From Tetradesmus obliquus (taxonomy: Eukaryota > Chlorophyta > Chlorophyceae > Sphaeropleales > Scenedesmaceae): 64,000 nt of DNA. Positions 48,975-60,311 of this stretch are shown piece by piece; position 1 is the first letter of the stretch, and each line of letters starts with the position of its first letter. Location of the stretch: contig CP126200.1 in the NCBI GenBank assembly GCA_030272155.1, positions 3,410,001 to 3,474,000 on the forward strand, given 5' to 3'. The notes beneath the pieces were generated by a model. It did no database searches, had not been told where the DNA came from, and saw nothing but the letters and a program-made list of their open reading frames with translations. Position numbers and translations under genes: made by a program.

Positions 48975-49009
<35 letters not shown>

Positions 49010-50738
49010 TGGTAAGAGAGGCAACAACCGACCCATGCACACACACACACACACACACACATACCACAATGCAATCTCCAGCGGCCACACACTGCAACAT
49101 CTGCTGAATGCAACATCGCTATCGCCTGGCCCATTTGCCAGGTGCCAGCCAGCATCGATTGATCCCCGCAGATGCTGCATCAATGAATACACAGCTTTGA
49201 CAACTCTGTGAACAACTCTGTGATCAACAAGCTATCTCATAGATAGGTGCTCATTTGCTTGCGTGCATGCTGCAGTCAACGACACGTGTGCATAACTTCT
49301 CCTCCCACCTGCACGATGTCTTTGAACTTGTCAGCCACTGCTGCTGCTGCTCCATCTGCATCTGCATCACCGCCAGCTGCTGTAGGCTCTGCTGCTGCTG
49401 CTGCCGCACTGCCTGCCTGTGCCGCGCTCTCCTTGAGGCAGCCGCGCCGCTCAATGATCTCAATGAAGATGGTGGGCCTAAAAACACAACAGCAGACACA
49501 GCACACACAATCAGACCTCGCATCATACCACTAGCGTGTGAAACAATTGGCTTTGGCTCATGTCACAGCTGGTTAGCTTGCTGTCGATACGTGCAGACGC
49601 TGCACGAAGCAGGACCTGACTAGCGCAGAATATGTGCACCATCCGCAGCCTCATACAGCAAACACAAAGCCACGTAAAGCACATGCAGGCATGTTCAGCA
49701 GGCCCTTTCAAAAGATGTAAGATCTTCACCATGAAAACTGCCACACCAGCGCCCACCTGTCACCCAGCGGCTTGGTGAAGATCTGCAGCAGCACGCCCTG
49801 GTCGTCCTGGTCCACCAGGATGCCCAGCTGCTCAACGGCTGCCCACTCCTCCGGGGACAGCACGTCACCCTGCAGCAGCAGCAACAGCAGCACCCCCAGC
49901 ACAGACGATATGATGATGGCGTTCTGTGCACAACTCAAGCCATATTGCCAGTGTACACAGCTGCTCCATGGCAGACCGCTCCTCAGGAGACAGCACGTCA
50001 CCCTGCAGCAGCAGCAGCAACAGCACCCCCAGCACAGACGATCTGATGATGGCGTTTGTGCATGACTCAAATCATACTACCAGGATGCCCAGCTGCTCCA
50101 CAGCAGACCACTCCTCTGGTGACAGCACGTCACCCTGCAGCAGTACAGAAGAGGTGCCGAAGCTCATGATCAGCGCGGCATGCTGCTAGCGCGGCATGCT
50201 GGTGGTTGATTCAGCTCCAGATCACACACATTGCTGAACACACTAAAGGTTGGTGAGCTTGCCTTAGTCGCCACAACTTTCACTATATGCGTCCTGCATT
50301 GTTCATCCACAAGTGCATCCCGATACACCACCACAGCCAGCAACACCATCACCCTCGTACCAATTCATGTGCCCGCAACACACCGCACCACAGCCACCCA
50401 GCAGCACGCCTCACCACTGTCTCCGCCACGCGCTTGTAGTAGTCGTGCCTAACCGCAGCCTAGTTTAAGCAAGCATGTGCAGTAGCACCAAATCAAACCA
50501 GCAACTCTTCCAATGTGCCCGGCAACACACCGCGACAGCAACATGTACCACATGACATAATGCGCTCACCACTTCATCCGCCACGCGCTTGTAGTAGTCG
50601 TGCCCGGGTGCCGCCTGGAACTCGAAGCCGCCGCAGCGCGAGCGCGCGTGCATCTCGCGCATGGTGGACAGGATGTCGTGCGTCTTCAGCGCCAGGTGCT
50701 GCAGCCCGGGGCCCTCGTTCTGCTCAAGGTACGTCTGC

Positions 50739-50769
<31 letters not shown>

Positions 50770-53700
50770 CGTCAGAAGCTGTGGTGCTTGCCGGTGTCTG
50801 TCAGACAGTAAGCCAGGTGCTGTTGCCTGGGGCCCTCATTCTGCTCCAGGTACGTCTGCAGCTTCATCACCAGCAGCACACATCTGAACTCGATAGGTGC
50901 TTGAACCGCAGGTTGCTTATGTTGATGCAAATCAGCCATGTTGTACATGCAGCACACGGCTGCTGAAACAACCCAAAGCTCCCAGGGTGCCGTACATCAC
51001 ACCACCGCCACGCAACAACATGCATGCGAAGGCACCCTGCAGACAATGGCAGCAACATACGCACGCAGCTCTTCTTTCACCACACCTGGAACTTTGATTT
51101 TACTCTTGGCCCATCAGCTCGTTCATGGGCAGCAGTACCCTCTCATGATTTGATCGCATGTGTCAAAGTGCTCAGAAGCAGCCTCACTCGCCGCACCTGG
51201 ATCTGCAACTTGCGCTTGGTGCCGAAACATTACCTCGTCAGAACAGCAGCACAAGGAAGCAGCAGCACAAAAAGGTGCTTGGATGCTTGTAAGCAGTTTG
51301 AAACACACCTGGATCTGCGACTTGCGCTTGGTGCCGAAGGTGGGCTCGTTCATGGGCAGCAGCACCATCTCGTTGTTGCTGGCCAGCACCATGCTGTTCA
51401 GCCCGCTGTCCACAGTGCCCACGTCCTCCGCCACAAACTCGGCAAACTCGTGGAAGCCTGCAGTGAAAAGGCAGGCGGCAGCGGCGGCAGTGTCAGTCGG
51501 AGTCTTGCTAGCTGCAGTGAAGTGCGCAGCCCAAACACAGAGCTCTGTCCACAGTGCCCACATCCTCAGCCACAAACTCGGCAAACTCATGGAAGCCTGC
51601 AAGGGAACAGAAGGCCACAGAAGCAGTGACAGTTGACATGCAAGTGACTGCGGTGAAGTGCGCAGCCCGAGCACAAAGCAACGGACCCTGCCTTCCGCCG
51701 CAAACATGATTGGAAGCCTGCCAATATCTACAAAATGAGCCCTGAGGAAGCTTCAACCTCCTGCCATGCACATGTGAAGCCGATGACGTGCTCTTGGTGC
51801 TCAATGGTGCAGGGTGCAGGATCAACGCTTTGCCTGCACTTACAAATCCCAAGCAGTGGCCCTTATGAAATCACTTAGACGCACCTGTGAAGCCGATGAC
51901 GTGCTCCAGGTGCTCGATGAGCTTGGGCACGTTGCCCACCACGCAGTCCAGGCACTGCAAGGCTGACCTAAGCACGCACATCACCCTATCCTGAAGTCCT
52001 ACAAGTTCGCTCACACACCCCAGCAGCCCATACCGTGCTCCACCTGCCCAATAGCGCAGGGTGTAAGATCAACCCCTTTGCTTGTCATGATAAACCCAAG
52101 CTGTAAGCCCTGATCAAAACATAGACGCACCTGTGAAGCCAATGACGTGCTCCAGGTGCTCGATGAGCTTGGGCACATTGCCCACGGCGTGGTCCAGGCG
52201 GTGCAGGCCGTAGCAGATCTGCGGCTCATCAGGCGTGGCTGTGTAGCCCGGCAGGTAGGGGCCCTGCATGCATGCGGCACAGCAGGATGTTGGCGTTGAC
52301 AGGCAGTTGTTCAGCAAAAGCAGCATTGCATGTTTTGTAGAGCGTGGCGGCGCACTGAGCAGGGTGCGCCTAAAAGGGTGCGCCTGCAGTGTGACAAGAT
52401 GGCGTGCCGAAGCGACCAATGACCAATGGGGAAGGCGGATCCAGCACCGCTGCAGCCAGCTGAAGCCTCCACGACCTTCTTCTTGCAATGTTATCCCTGT
52501 TTCCCACAATCACAACTCACGGCAACAGCAGATAAATTTCAAGACTCTGCAAGGGTCTTCTTGCGCACCTGCCACTTGCCGCTGATGTAGCGCAGCACCA
52601 CCACACGGTACAGCAGCACGTCGCTGACCACAGCGCTGACAAGCACAAAAGTGACAGCAAGTACTGCAGGTGCAGTGCCTTCTTCGTGTGATGTAATATG
52701 ATCTGACGCACCTGCCACTTGCCGCTGATGTAGCGCAGCACCACGTCACCATACAGCAGCACCTCCTGACCACAGCGCTGGCTAGGCATACACAGTGACA
52801 GGTGGTGCAGCTGCCTTGCCTTCGTCAAGTACCATGCCAGGTTCTTAGTAGCGTATGCACAGCACCAGCGACAGCCTCAAGGTTGCCCTTCTTGCACTGA
52901 TCTACCTTTTTCTTGATAACGAACTCGCAAATGACCCAACAGGTATACATACAAGAATCTCTTTGCGCACCTGCCACTTGCCGCTGATGTAGCGCAGCAC
53001 CACGTCACCGTACAGCAGCACCTCGCTGACCACAGCGCTGACAAGCACAAAAGTGACAGCAAGCACTGCAGGTGCAGTGCCTTCTTCGTGTGCTGTAGTA
53101 GGTTCTGACGCACCTGCCACTTGCCGCTGACGTAGCGCAGCACCAGGTCACCGTACAGCAGCACCTCGCTGACAAGAGCGCTGACTAGGCACACACGGTG
53201 ACAGGTGATGCAGCTGACAAGAGCGCTGACTAGGCACACACGGTGACAGGTGATGCAGCTGACAAGAGCGCTGACTAGGCACACACGGTGACAGGTGATG
53301 CAGCTGACAAGAGCGCTGACTAGGCACACACGGTGACAGGTGATGCAGCTGACAAGAGCGCTGACTAGGCACACACGGTGACAGGTGATGCAGCTGCCTT
53401 GCCTGCGTCATGTGCCGGGACAGCTTCTAAGCAGCGCATGCACAGCACCAGCGACAGCCTCAAGGTTGTCCTTCTTGCACTGGGTTCCCTCTTTATCAAG
53501 AAAGACCCTCTTACTTGATAAAAAAACTTGCAAATGACCTAACAGGTATACATACAAGGATCTTTGCGCACCTGCCACTTGCCGCTGATGTAGCGCAGCA
53601 CCACGTCACCATACAGCAGCACCTCGCTGACCACAGCACAGCCGCCGCCATCCTCCAGCTTGGTGGGTGGACGCACACCCTTCGCGCCGTTTGCCACAGA

Positions 53701-54936
53701 CACCTCGTACGCCTGCGCTGCATCGCCCACCTGCAGGCCTGCAGGACGTACGACAACGTTGCATGGTTAGGAGTGTTGTCTTGCTATTTGACATCTAAAA
53801 AAAGGCATGCCCAAGGCAGGCAGCGCACGCACGCATCAACCTGGCTGCTAGGTGGCTGCTGGATGGCAACGCATCAATCAGCCGGCCTGATATGTGTGGT
53901 GCAAACTGCCCGGCCCGCGTTCAAGAACAAACAGCCCCTTCAAACCAATGCACCTCCTAGCGAGAACAGCAGAAGCACGCAGTGCCAACATCAACAAATC
54001 TCCTGCAGGGCCAGGCCGCATCGTTGCTTCCTCGCCTGGGCCTCCCCAACAGACATTGCACCCAGGCCATGGGTGCAGATGTACCCATCAAATACCACCC
54101 AGGCACGCCCCAGCGGCAAATGCAGAGGCAACCGAGCACACATAAGATGTCCTGGCAACAAAGTACAAACCCAGATTCGCGCCGCACCACTGCTCACCTA
54201 CAGCCCTTGCCGCCAGGCCGTGGGTGCAGATGAATTCAAAGGCCTGCTGCTGGTCATAATCTGGCAGCGGCTCGCTGCTAGAAGGCGCTGCTGCTGCGCA
54301 CTTGCGCGAGTAGGGTGCTGTGAAGGTGAACACGAGGTCGTTGCTTTGCAAGACGTAGCTGCAGTACTTGCTGTTGCCTGTGCTGTGGTCGGACTTGGCC
54401 ACTAGGGTCATGCCCAGGCCATGCTGGAAGCTGCAGCAATGCAGCAAAAAGACAGGGGCAAGACTTTATGATCAGGATAAACGATGGTAACAGGCATGCA
54501 TGGTGCTATTATGATGCATTGAGTCCATGCAGGAGCACATCATTGTCAACCATGTGTGAGCAGTGGATGGCCGGTGAGTGGGGGGTCCTGTGAGCTGCAT
54601 GCGAGTGCCAAGAGTTGCACTGCTGCAGCACGCTGCATGTCTCCAGAGCTGAAGCCATGACATGATGCATGTTGGATGCACGTGCGGCTGCTGCTGTTGC
54701 TGCTGCTGCCACGGGGCAAAGCTGCTGCTTCTAATGTGGCCAGGCTGTACTCAGCCTGCTGCTGGCGGGTATGTGGACGTTACGCACCGCTTGAAGGTGT
54801 TGGTGGCGTCCGCGCACCAAAACTCGATGTGGTGAAACTTGTGCACAGGGAACTTATCGCTGCGAGGGTTGTTGCGAACGAAATTGGCGTAGCCAACCAG
54901 CTCAACCTTCGGGCCCTGAGCTCCACCTGCGCCCAT
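48574..54936 (-). CDS. HPD: 4-hydroxyphenylpyruvate dioxygenase (HPPD)
   Basis: Ten exons (54936-54788, 54430-54198, 53738-53572, 52263-52131, 51457-51309, 50734-50570, 49869-49757, 49477-49309, 48972-48915, 48632-48574) join in phase to 464 residues. HPPD converts 4-hydroxyphenylpyruvate to homogentisate, the precursor of tocopherols and plastoquinone and a step in tyrosine breakdown. The three iron ligands are in place: RLDHAVGNV (H208), GLQHLALKT (H290) and IFIEIIERRG (E376). Further family blocks: KFHHIEFWCADATN, GLGMTLVAKSDHSTGN, GPYLPGY, FGTKRKSQIQ, DYYKR and C-terminal GCGGFGKGNFSELFKSIEEY. An Ala/Asp-rich insert of about 35 residues follows ERRGCLKES and is an expansion relative to plants. 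No clear transit peptide precedes the conserved part, which leaves plastid versus cytosol open. Introns are full of exon echoes. Confidence 0.93.
48976..49010 (-). repeat. (CTG)n at the HPPD exon-9 acceptor
   Basis: A CAG run on + is a CTG run on the HPPD transcript and abuts the CAG acceptor of the exon beginning at 48972. A second run (about 48645-48697) precedes the last exon. Confidence 0.85.
49860..50130 (-). repeat. Echoes of the HPPD exon-7 start with acceptor
   Basis: The first part of exon 49869-49757 (coding GDVLSPEEWAAVEQLGILV) and its (CTG)n-CAG acceptor recur at about 49965-50005 and 50080-50135. The copies are about 115 bp apart. Confidence 0.82.
51309..52163 (-). repeat. Echoes of HPPD exon 4 and exon 5 borders
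   Basis: A copy of the exon-4 end lies at about 51886-51960: it reads LDCVVGNVPKLIEHLEHVIG where the functional exon has LDHAVGNV, so the iron-binding His is Cys in the copy. A shorter copy is at about 51770-51800. The exon-5 start (GFHEFAEFVAEDVGTVD) is copied at 51541-51600. Confidence 0.82.
52562..53180 (-). repeat. Four echoes of the HPPD exon-3 end
   Basis: The end of exon 53738-53572 (coding SEVLLYGDVVLRYISGKWQ plus donor GTGCGC) recurs four times in the following intron, starting at about 53113, 52970, 52711 and 52568 on +. All keep orientation and most keep the donor. Confidence 0.88.
53169..53393. repeat. Five tandem copies of a 45-bp unit
   Basis: Units start at 53169, 53214, 53259, 53304 and 53349 with near-perfect identity (CTGACAAGAGCGCTGACTAG and 25 more bases). 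They lie in the HPPD intron, directly upstream (in transcript sense) of one exon echo, and begin with the CTGACAAGAGCG seen at that echo's edge. On - they read as a 15-residue repeat that is not part of the spliced protein. Confidence 0.92.
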
Positions 54937-55763
54937 GTTGTTCCTTGATGTGTATAGAAGGCGATCGAAGCAAACGTCACAGTGTACAGCTGGTGCTGCT
55001 GCTGAGTGGGATGCTGACGTAGAGCAGCTGAGAGAGGGAAACGCAACAGCTACAACAAAGCAAAGACGTGCACGGGATAGCTGGCAAGATCGTAGACAAT
55101 AATGGAGGTGGTGACGGAGCACACTGCTAATCTGCTGTAGACGTGTATGACATGACACAAGCAAGTGTCGTGTCACTACATCGTAAAGCCAGCGCCATGT
55201 AAGCCCATACCGCTTGATTATTGCTAAAGTGGCTTAAATGTTGCTACTGAGAGTGGCATGGCGCTGCCTGTTCAACTTGGCGGCAGCTCCCGCCCAGCAC
55301 TGTTCACACTGATGCTACCTGAAGGATGCAAGGAGAACTCAGCAGTATAAGGGATTGAACTCAGCATAAAGTTGCTGCAAGAATAATGTGCGAGCAGAAG
55401 CACATCATTCAAACGACAAGGTTTAAAACAAGTACGCGCCCATGTAATATCACAGCTGCAGAAGAGTGGCTGATCCAAGGCTCTCCAACAGCTTTCAAAG
55501 GCACTGCTGTAAGAAGCTTGCTCAAGCAGCAGGCTGGGTCTACACACTTGAAGTAACCAAAAGGGAGCATGTATATCAGTGATATTCGCTACTCTACTCG
55601 CTGAGCCTTCGCACTTGTATGCGTGACGAGTCCATACAACTGCGGCCTACAGCTGCAGCAGGAAACGGCAACTGCTCCATGACAGCGCAAACCTGCCTGG
55701 CCTTGCACACGCTGGTAACATGGAGTTTTCAAAGCTTTTTAGCATGTGCTGTCAGTAATGCTG
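54937..55763. other. Intergenic: HPPD 5' flank and 3' flank of next gene
   Basis: About 830 bp with no supported gene. It should contain the HPPD promoter and the 3' UTR of the 55764-58766 gene, since both are on the - strand. No element recognised. Confidence 0.45.
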
Positions 55764-58700
55764 TCAGTCTGTCTTGCCGCCTGATGTTAGCAGCTGCTTG
55801 ATCAGCTTCAGGGCAGCAGGCTGCAGCTGCTGCCGCTGCCGCACTCCAAGCGCATCAGCATCGACGTCGACAGCTGCAGCAGCAGCAGCAGCAGCAGGCT
55901 GCTGCTGCAGTCGCCGCGCAGCCTTGGCGCCCTTGCCCTCTGCATCATCTTCAACACCGCTACTGCTGCTGCTGCTGCCAGTGATGCTGCCGCCAGGCAA
56001 CCCTGCTGTGTGGTGCCCATTTGCAGCCACCGCTTCAACCGCAGACACTGCTACACCCTCGCCAGCTGTACCGCTTGCTGTACTGGCTGCAGTCTCTGGG
56101 CGTTCTTGCGCACCTGCTGCTGCTGCTGCTGTGCTTGCTTGCAGCGCCTTGATCCTAGCTGCCACTTGCTTGAGCGCAGCAACCACTGCAGGGCCCCACA
56201 GATGCTGCCTGGACCCAGCAGCCTGCTGTGCATCTGACAGCAGCTGCAGCAGAGCCACCTGCCGCTGCAGGTTGCTCACATTGCTGCAGTCCAACTCCAG
56301 CAACGCAAGCAGCTGCCCTGCACTGCCGCCACTGCTATTGCCGCCGCCGCCGCTGCTGCTGGACGCTGTGCTCTTCTTACTGCTGGTGGTGCTGCTGCTG
56401 CTCTTGCTGATGACAAACTCCCAGATGGCGCCATGCGCCTCTGCTGCTCCGCCCAGCTGGAATGACGGCTGCTGTAGCTGCTGCAGCACAGCTGGCACGG
56501 CCAGCACCCAGGCAGCTGCCTGCGGGGAGGAGCAGCTGGCCAGCAAGACAGCACGCCTGCACAGCAAGCAGCATCAGCAGCAGCAGCAGCAACAGCAGCA
56601 ACAGCAGGAGCAACAGATGGCGCAGGTATGGATGTAAGACAGGCGGCGAGTACAACGTAGCCTGAGGTGATGTCAAGCCTGGTATGTGTGAGGGGCTGGC
56701 ATGCATGCAGCACATCACAGACATCACGCATGCAGTCCCCGCGTCATCATCTGTTGCTGCAGCGTCTAGCACTCTCCTTCAAAGCCATAGTCATCAGCAC
56801 TTCACTGCGCCACTGTATTTATCAAGGCTGTATTTATCAAGGCTGTGCCACGCACCTGACTGGCTCTGCTGCAGCGTTGCCAGCATGCTGCCCAAACAGC
56901 ACCACCAGGCTGCGCATCACCCCCTGCTGCACCAGCTGCCCCGCAACATCCACTGCACCGGGCCTGCTAAGCAGCAGCAGCTCCACAACATGGCACAGCA
57001 GCAGCGCATGCGCAAAGCCCTCCCCTTGCACAGCAGCATGCTGCTGCTGCTTGGTGCTGCTGCTGGCTGTGTTGTATGCAAGCTGCTCAGAGCATTGCTC
57101 CAGCAGGGGAAGTAGGTTGTCATACATGAGCCGCCACAGCTTGCCCCGGGCATTTGTGCCGGGCAGCTGCCCCCACACAGATGCAGCTACACTGAACCCC
57201 AGCACTGCTTCACTTGGAAGCTCCTGCTGCCTACTGCTGCTGCTGCTGCTGCTGGCCTTGAACCCTACACCCTGACCCCCAGTAAGCCCTAGTGCCTCCC
57301 AGAGCTGCTGCAGCAGCGGAAGGTCAGCAGGCACTGCTGCCAAACGATCCACTAACAAGCCAACGTACGCATGCAGCACTTGCTGCAGATCCTCAGCATG
57401 GGCATGCACTCCCAAGGCACGCAGCAGCTGCAGCAGATGCTGCGCAGCTTGCTGCTGCTGCCACAGCGGCTCATACCCTAGCAGGCTGTAGTGCACATGC
57501 TCCGCCAAGCTGCACAGCTTCTGCTGCAGAGCTGGCCAGCTGTACTGCTGCTGCTGCTGCTGCTGAGCTGCTGCCAAGCTGATGGTGGCCGCTGCAGGTG
57601 CTTGTGCAGCCTCTAATGCTTCATATTCTTCATCATCTGCATCTTGTTCAGGTGCCTCCTGCAGCTCATAAGTGCATGTGCTGCTCGTGCAAGTGCTGCC
57701 AGCGCTGCCCTGACCAACAGCACAAGCAGCAGCTGCTTGTGGGCCTGCATGTGACGCAGCAGCGCCGCTGCCACTGGCTGCAGCAACTAGTGCTTCCAAG
57801 AGTTGTGTGTCATCCAGCTGCATACCTGCCAGTTGCTGCTGCATGTCCTGCAAGGCTGTTTGCTGCTGCTGCTGCTGCTCCTCAGGCTGTTCTGGCTGAT
57901 ACTCAGCGAGTAGCTCCCATGCCTCCTGCTCAGGCAATGATGCTGCCTTTGCAACATACTGCAGCAGCAGCACTGCACACAGCTGCTGGTACAGCTGCTG
58001 CTGTGTCTGCGTTCCTTGCTGCTCCTGACTCTGCTGCTGCTGGCTGTCGGCTGCGCTGCTGCTGCGGCTGCTGCCGCCAGCTGCCTTGGCCTGAATGCTG
58101 CTGGCTAGGGCGTCCTGCAGGAGCTGCTGCAGCTGCTGCTCCTGCTGTGAAGCTTCCAGCTGGAAGCTGCTGCTGCGCTTGGCCCCAGCAGTGATGTTCT
58201 CTAGTGCTTTGGCGGTTAGGCTGTAGCAGGGCCAGCTGGTCTTGCCCTGCAGAGAGGCTCTGCAGATGTGTGCGTTGTTGAAGCATACACAATGTTCAAT
58301 TTGGTGTTAGATGTAAATGTGTGCAGCATTAAGCATTGATCCACCTGCTTGGCGAGTAGGCCTGTAGATGCCTATGCTGTGCCCAAGCAGTTGCTGCTAA
58401 AAGCGGACGCACCAAAGGCATGTGACAAAGGCTCATGGCGCACTGCCAAATTGACAGATACAGCTACCTATCAAGTGCTTCCAGGATGCAGCGGGGCAGC
58501 AGCAGCTGCAGCAGGAACACAGCAACACACCTCAGCTGATCGAGCAGTGCCTGCAGCTCTGCAACTTCCAGCACTGGTAGGTCAAACTGCAGCTTCTGCC
58601 AAGCCGCATCAGCCAGTTGCTGCGAAGGTCTGTTGATTCTTTGGACCTCTAAGTCCTCGATCGCTCGTATGACATCGGCCGTGAACTTGCTGCGCTGCCT

Positions 58701-58766
58701 CGCTGCAGCACTGCCAGTGCTACTGCTCATGACTGGTGTCTGGTCTCGCATACTCGTGTGGTCCAT
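55764..58766 (-). CDS. Uncharacterised 810-residue helical protein
   Basis: Exons 58766-58531, 58259-56856 and 56556-55764 join in phase (236, 1404, 793 nt) to 810 residues. The start is the first ATG (MDHTSMRDQTPVMSSSTG). The N-terminus is well-formed helix (FTADVIRAIEDLEVQRINRP); then Gln-rich spacers, a long all-helical part with Leu-rich repeats suggestive of ARM/HEAT packing (HLLQLLRALGVHAHAEDLQQ; GKLWRLMYDNLLPLLEQC), an acidic patch (DADDEEYEALE), and an Ala/Ser-rich C-terminus ending in LIKQLLTSGGKTD. No catalytic motif, signal peptide or membrane segment is seen. I do not recognise the family; the helical-repeat call is inferred from composition and Leu spacing. It is divergently arranged with the RNA polymerase I subunit gene. 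Confidence 0.75.
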
Positions 58767-59422
58767 TGCTGGTAAGCTAGAACCCGTGTTGATGAATCAT
58801 TTTGTTGATGTTAATACAGGCTGTCAACAACAACATTCAAGTGGATCGCACGGTCAGTGGGTGCATCCACAACTTCTCAACTGAGCATCAACATGACGTG
58901 TAAGCGAGCTCAAACACGTATAATATTTATTCTTGATGCATACAACAACTGGCGTCGCAGCAGGACTTGAACACGACCAAACCCCAAAACGCGCAGCCAG
59001 TAACAGGTAGATAACAAGTGCGTTCACCTCGCTGTGGCTATAATTTTTGTACAAGGGACTGTGATGGTAATTTTGCTGGGTTTACACGTTGTTTCAGCAG
59101 CTCTGGACAATCTGCAGCAGTCTTGAGCCTTCGATCTTTGCGCTGCTGGGCTCTTGCGTGTTGAAGAGTACGCATAAGTTATTATCTGGTCATTTGAAAC
59201 CAGCTGTAGCGGCACCTGTGTGTACTGGTGCTTCCACAGCACTCACGTAACTTTGGCAGCAGCAGCAGCAGCAGCCGCGTCCATACCAGCAGGCTCGCTT
59301 CACGTCCAACCCAGAACACGTCCGACGTTATGTCGGACGATACCGTAAACGGATAACAGGGCTGCTGGCGGCCCTTGCCGAGTACCGGGGCTGCTAGCAG
59401 CCTCTGCACAGCAGCAGCCAAC
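58767..59422. promoter_or_regulatory. Divergent promoter region, helical-protein and Pol I subunit genes
   Basis: 656 bp between two outward-facing starts. A TATAATATTTATT stretch at about 58919 is the most AT-rich part. No other element is recognised. Confidence 0.4.
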
Positions 59423-60266
59423 ATGTTGAAGGGTCAGGCTAAGGGGCCGGAGCCCCCGCAGCAGTTTGAGAGGCTGGTACGCCCTCATGTGGCCAGCTTC
59501 GACTACTTCCTGCAAGATGGCATGCGCCAGGCAGTGCAGCTGCAGGAGCCGCTGCAGGTGCACACCGCCACAGCTCACACATGCTCCAGTGCATTGGCTT
59601 CTGGAGGAGACCACATTGCGCCTGGTTGGCAGCAGCAGCACAGGCAGATTTGGCTGTATCGTGCTGCACCTTGTCACTCTGATCAGTTGATTGGCCAGCT
59701 ATTTGCAGCAATGAGCCACCTCAGCAGCCCTCCTCTGAACTCTTCCTGGCCCAAAACACTTTATAGACTCAATCGATGCACTTCTTTCAGCGGGCAGCGC
59801 ACCATGTATCTGTACATCAGCGAAGCCTGCCACTGGCAGCTGTCGTCAACACCTAACACCAAACTCGCTGTCACCGCGCTGCTTTCTGCTGCTGTGCCGC
59901 CTCACCAGGTGGAGCACCCTGTCACCAAGCAGGTGTTTAGGTTCTGGTTTGAGTCGCCAGTTGTGTCCATGCCCACCAAGGACGATGCACCCACAGGAGC
60001 TGATACGCGGCTCTACCCAAGGGACTGCAGGGAGGGGGTGAGCAGCAGACGAATAATAGTGAAAAAGCAGTTGTGCTGGGGCTGAGCAATGCTGGCCTTT
60101 AGGTTAGGTTGGTTAGGTTAAGTTGAAGGAGCTGTGCGACAGGCGTTGCAAGGGGGTTGGACACGAGCAACAGTGACTGGCAGCAGTGGCAATGTCCAGT
60201 GCCTCCGTTTCAGTCACATCGAAACTTCCAACACACTCATGGATTGCCACATTGACATCTTGCTGC

Positions 60267-60311
<45 letters not shown>

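Noticed and set aside
48965..49192. Cys-Val repeat frame at the (CA)n tract near 49038
   Set aside because: Simple-sequence translation inside an HPPD intron.
53169..53393. 45-bp array considered as CRISPR
   Set aside because: Strict tandem repeat without spacers in a eukaryotic intron.
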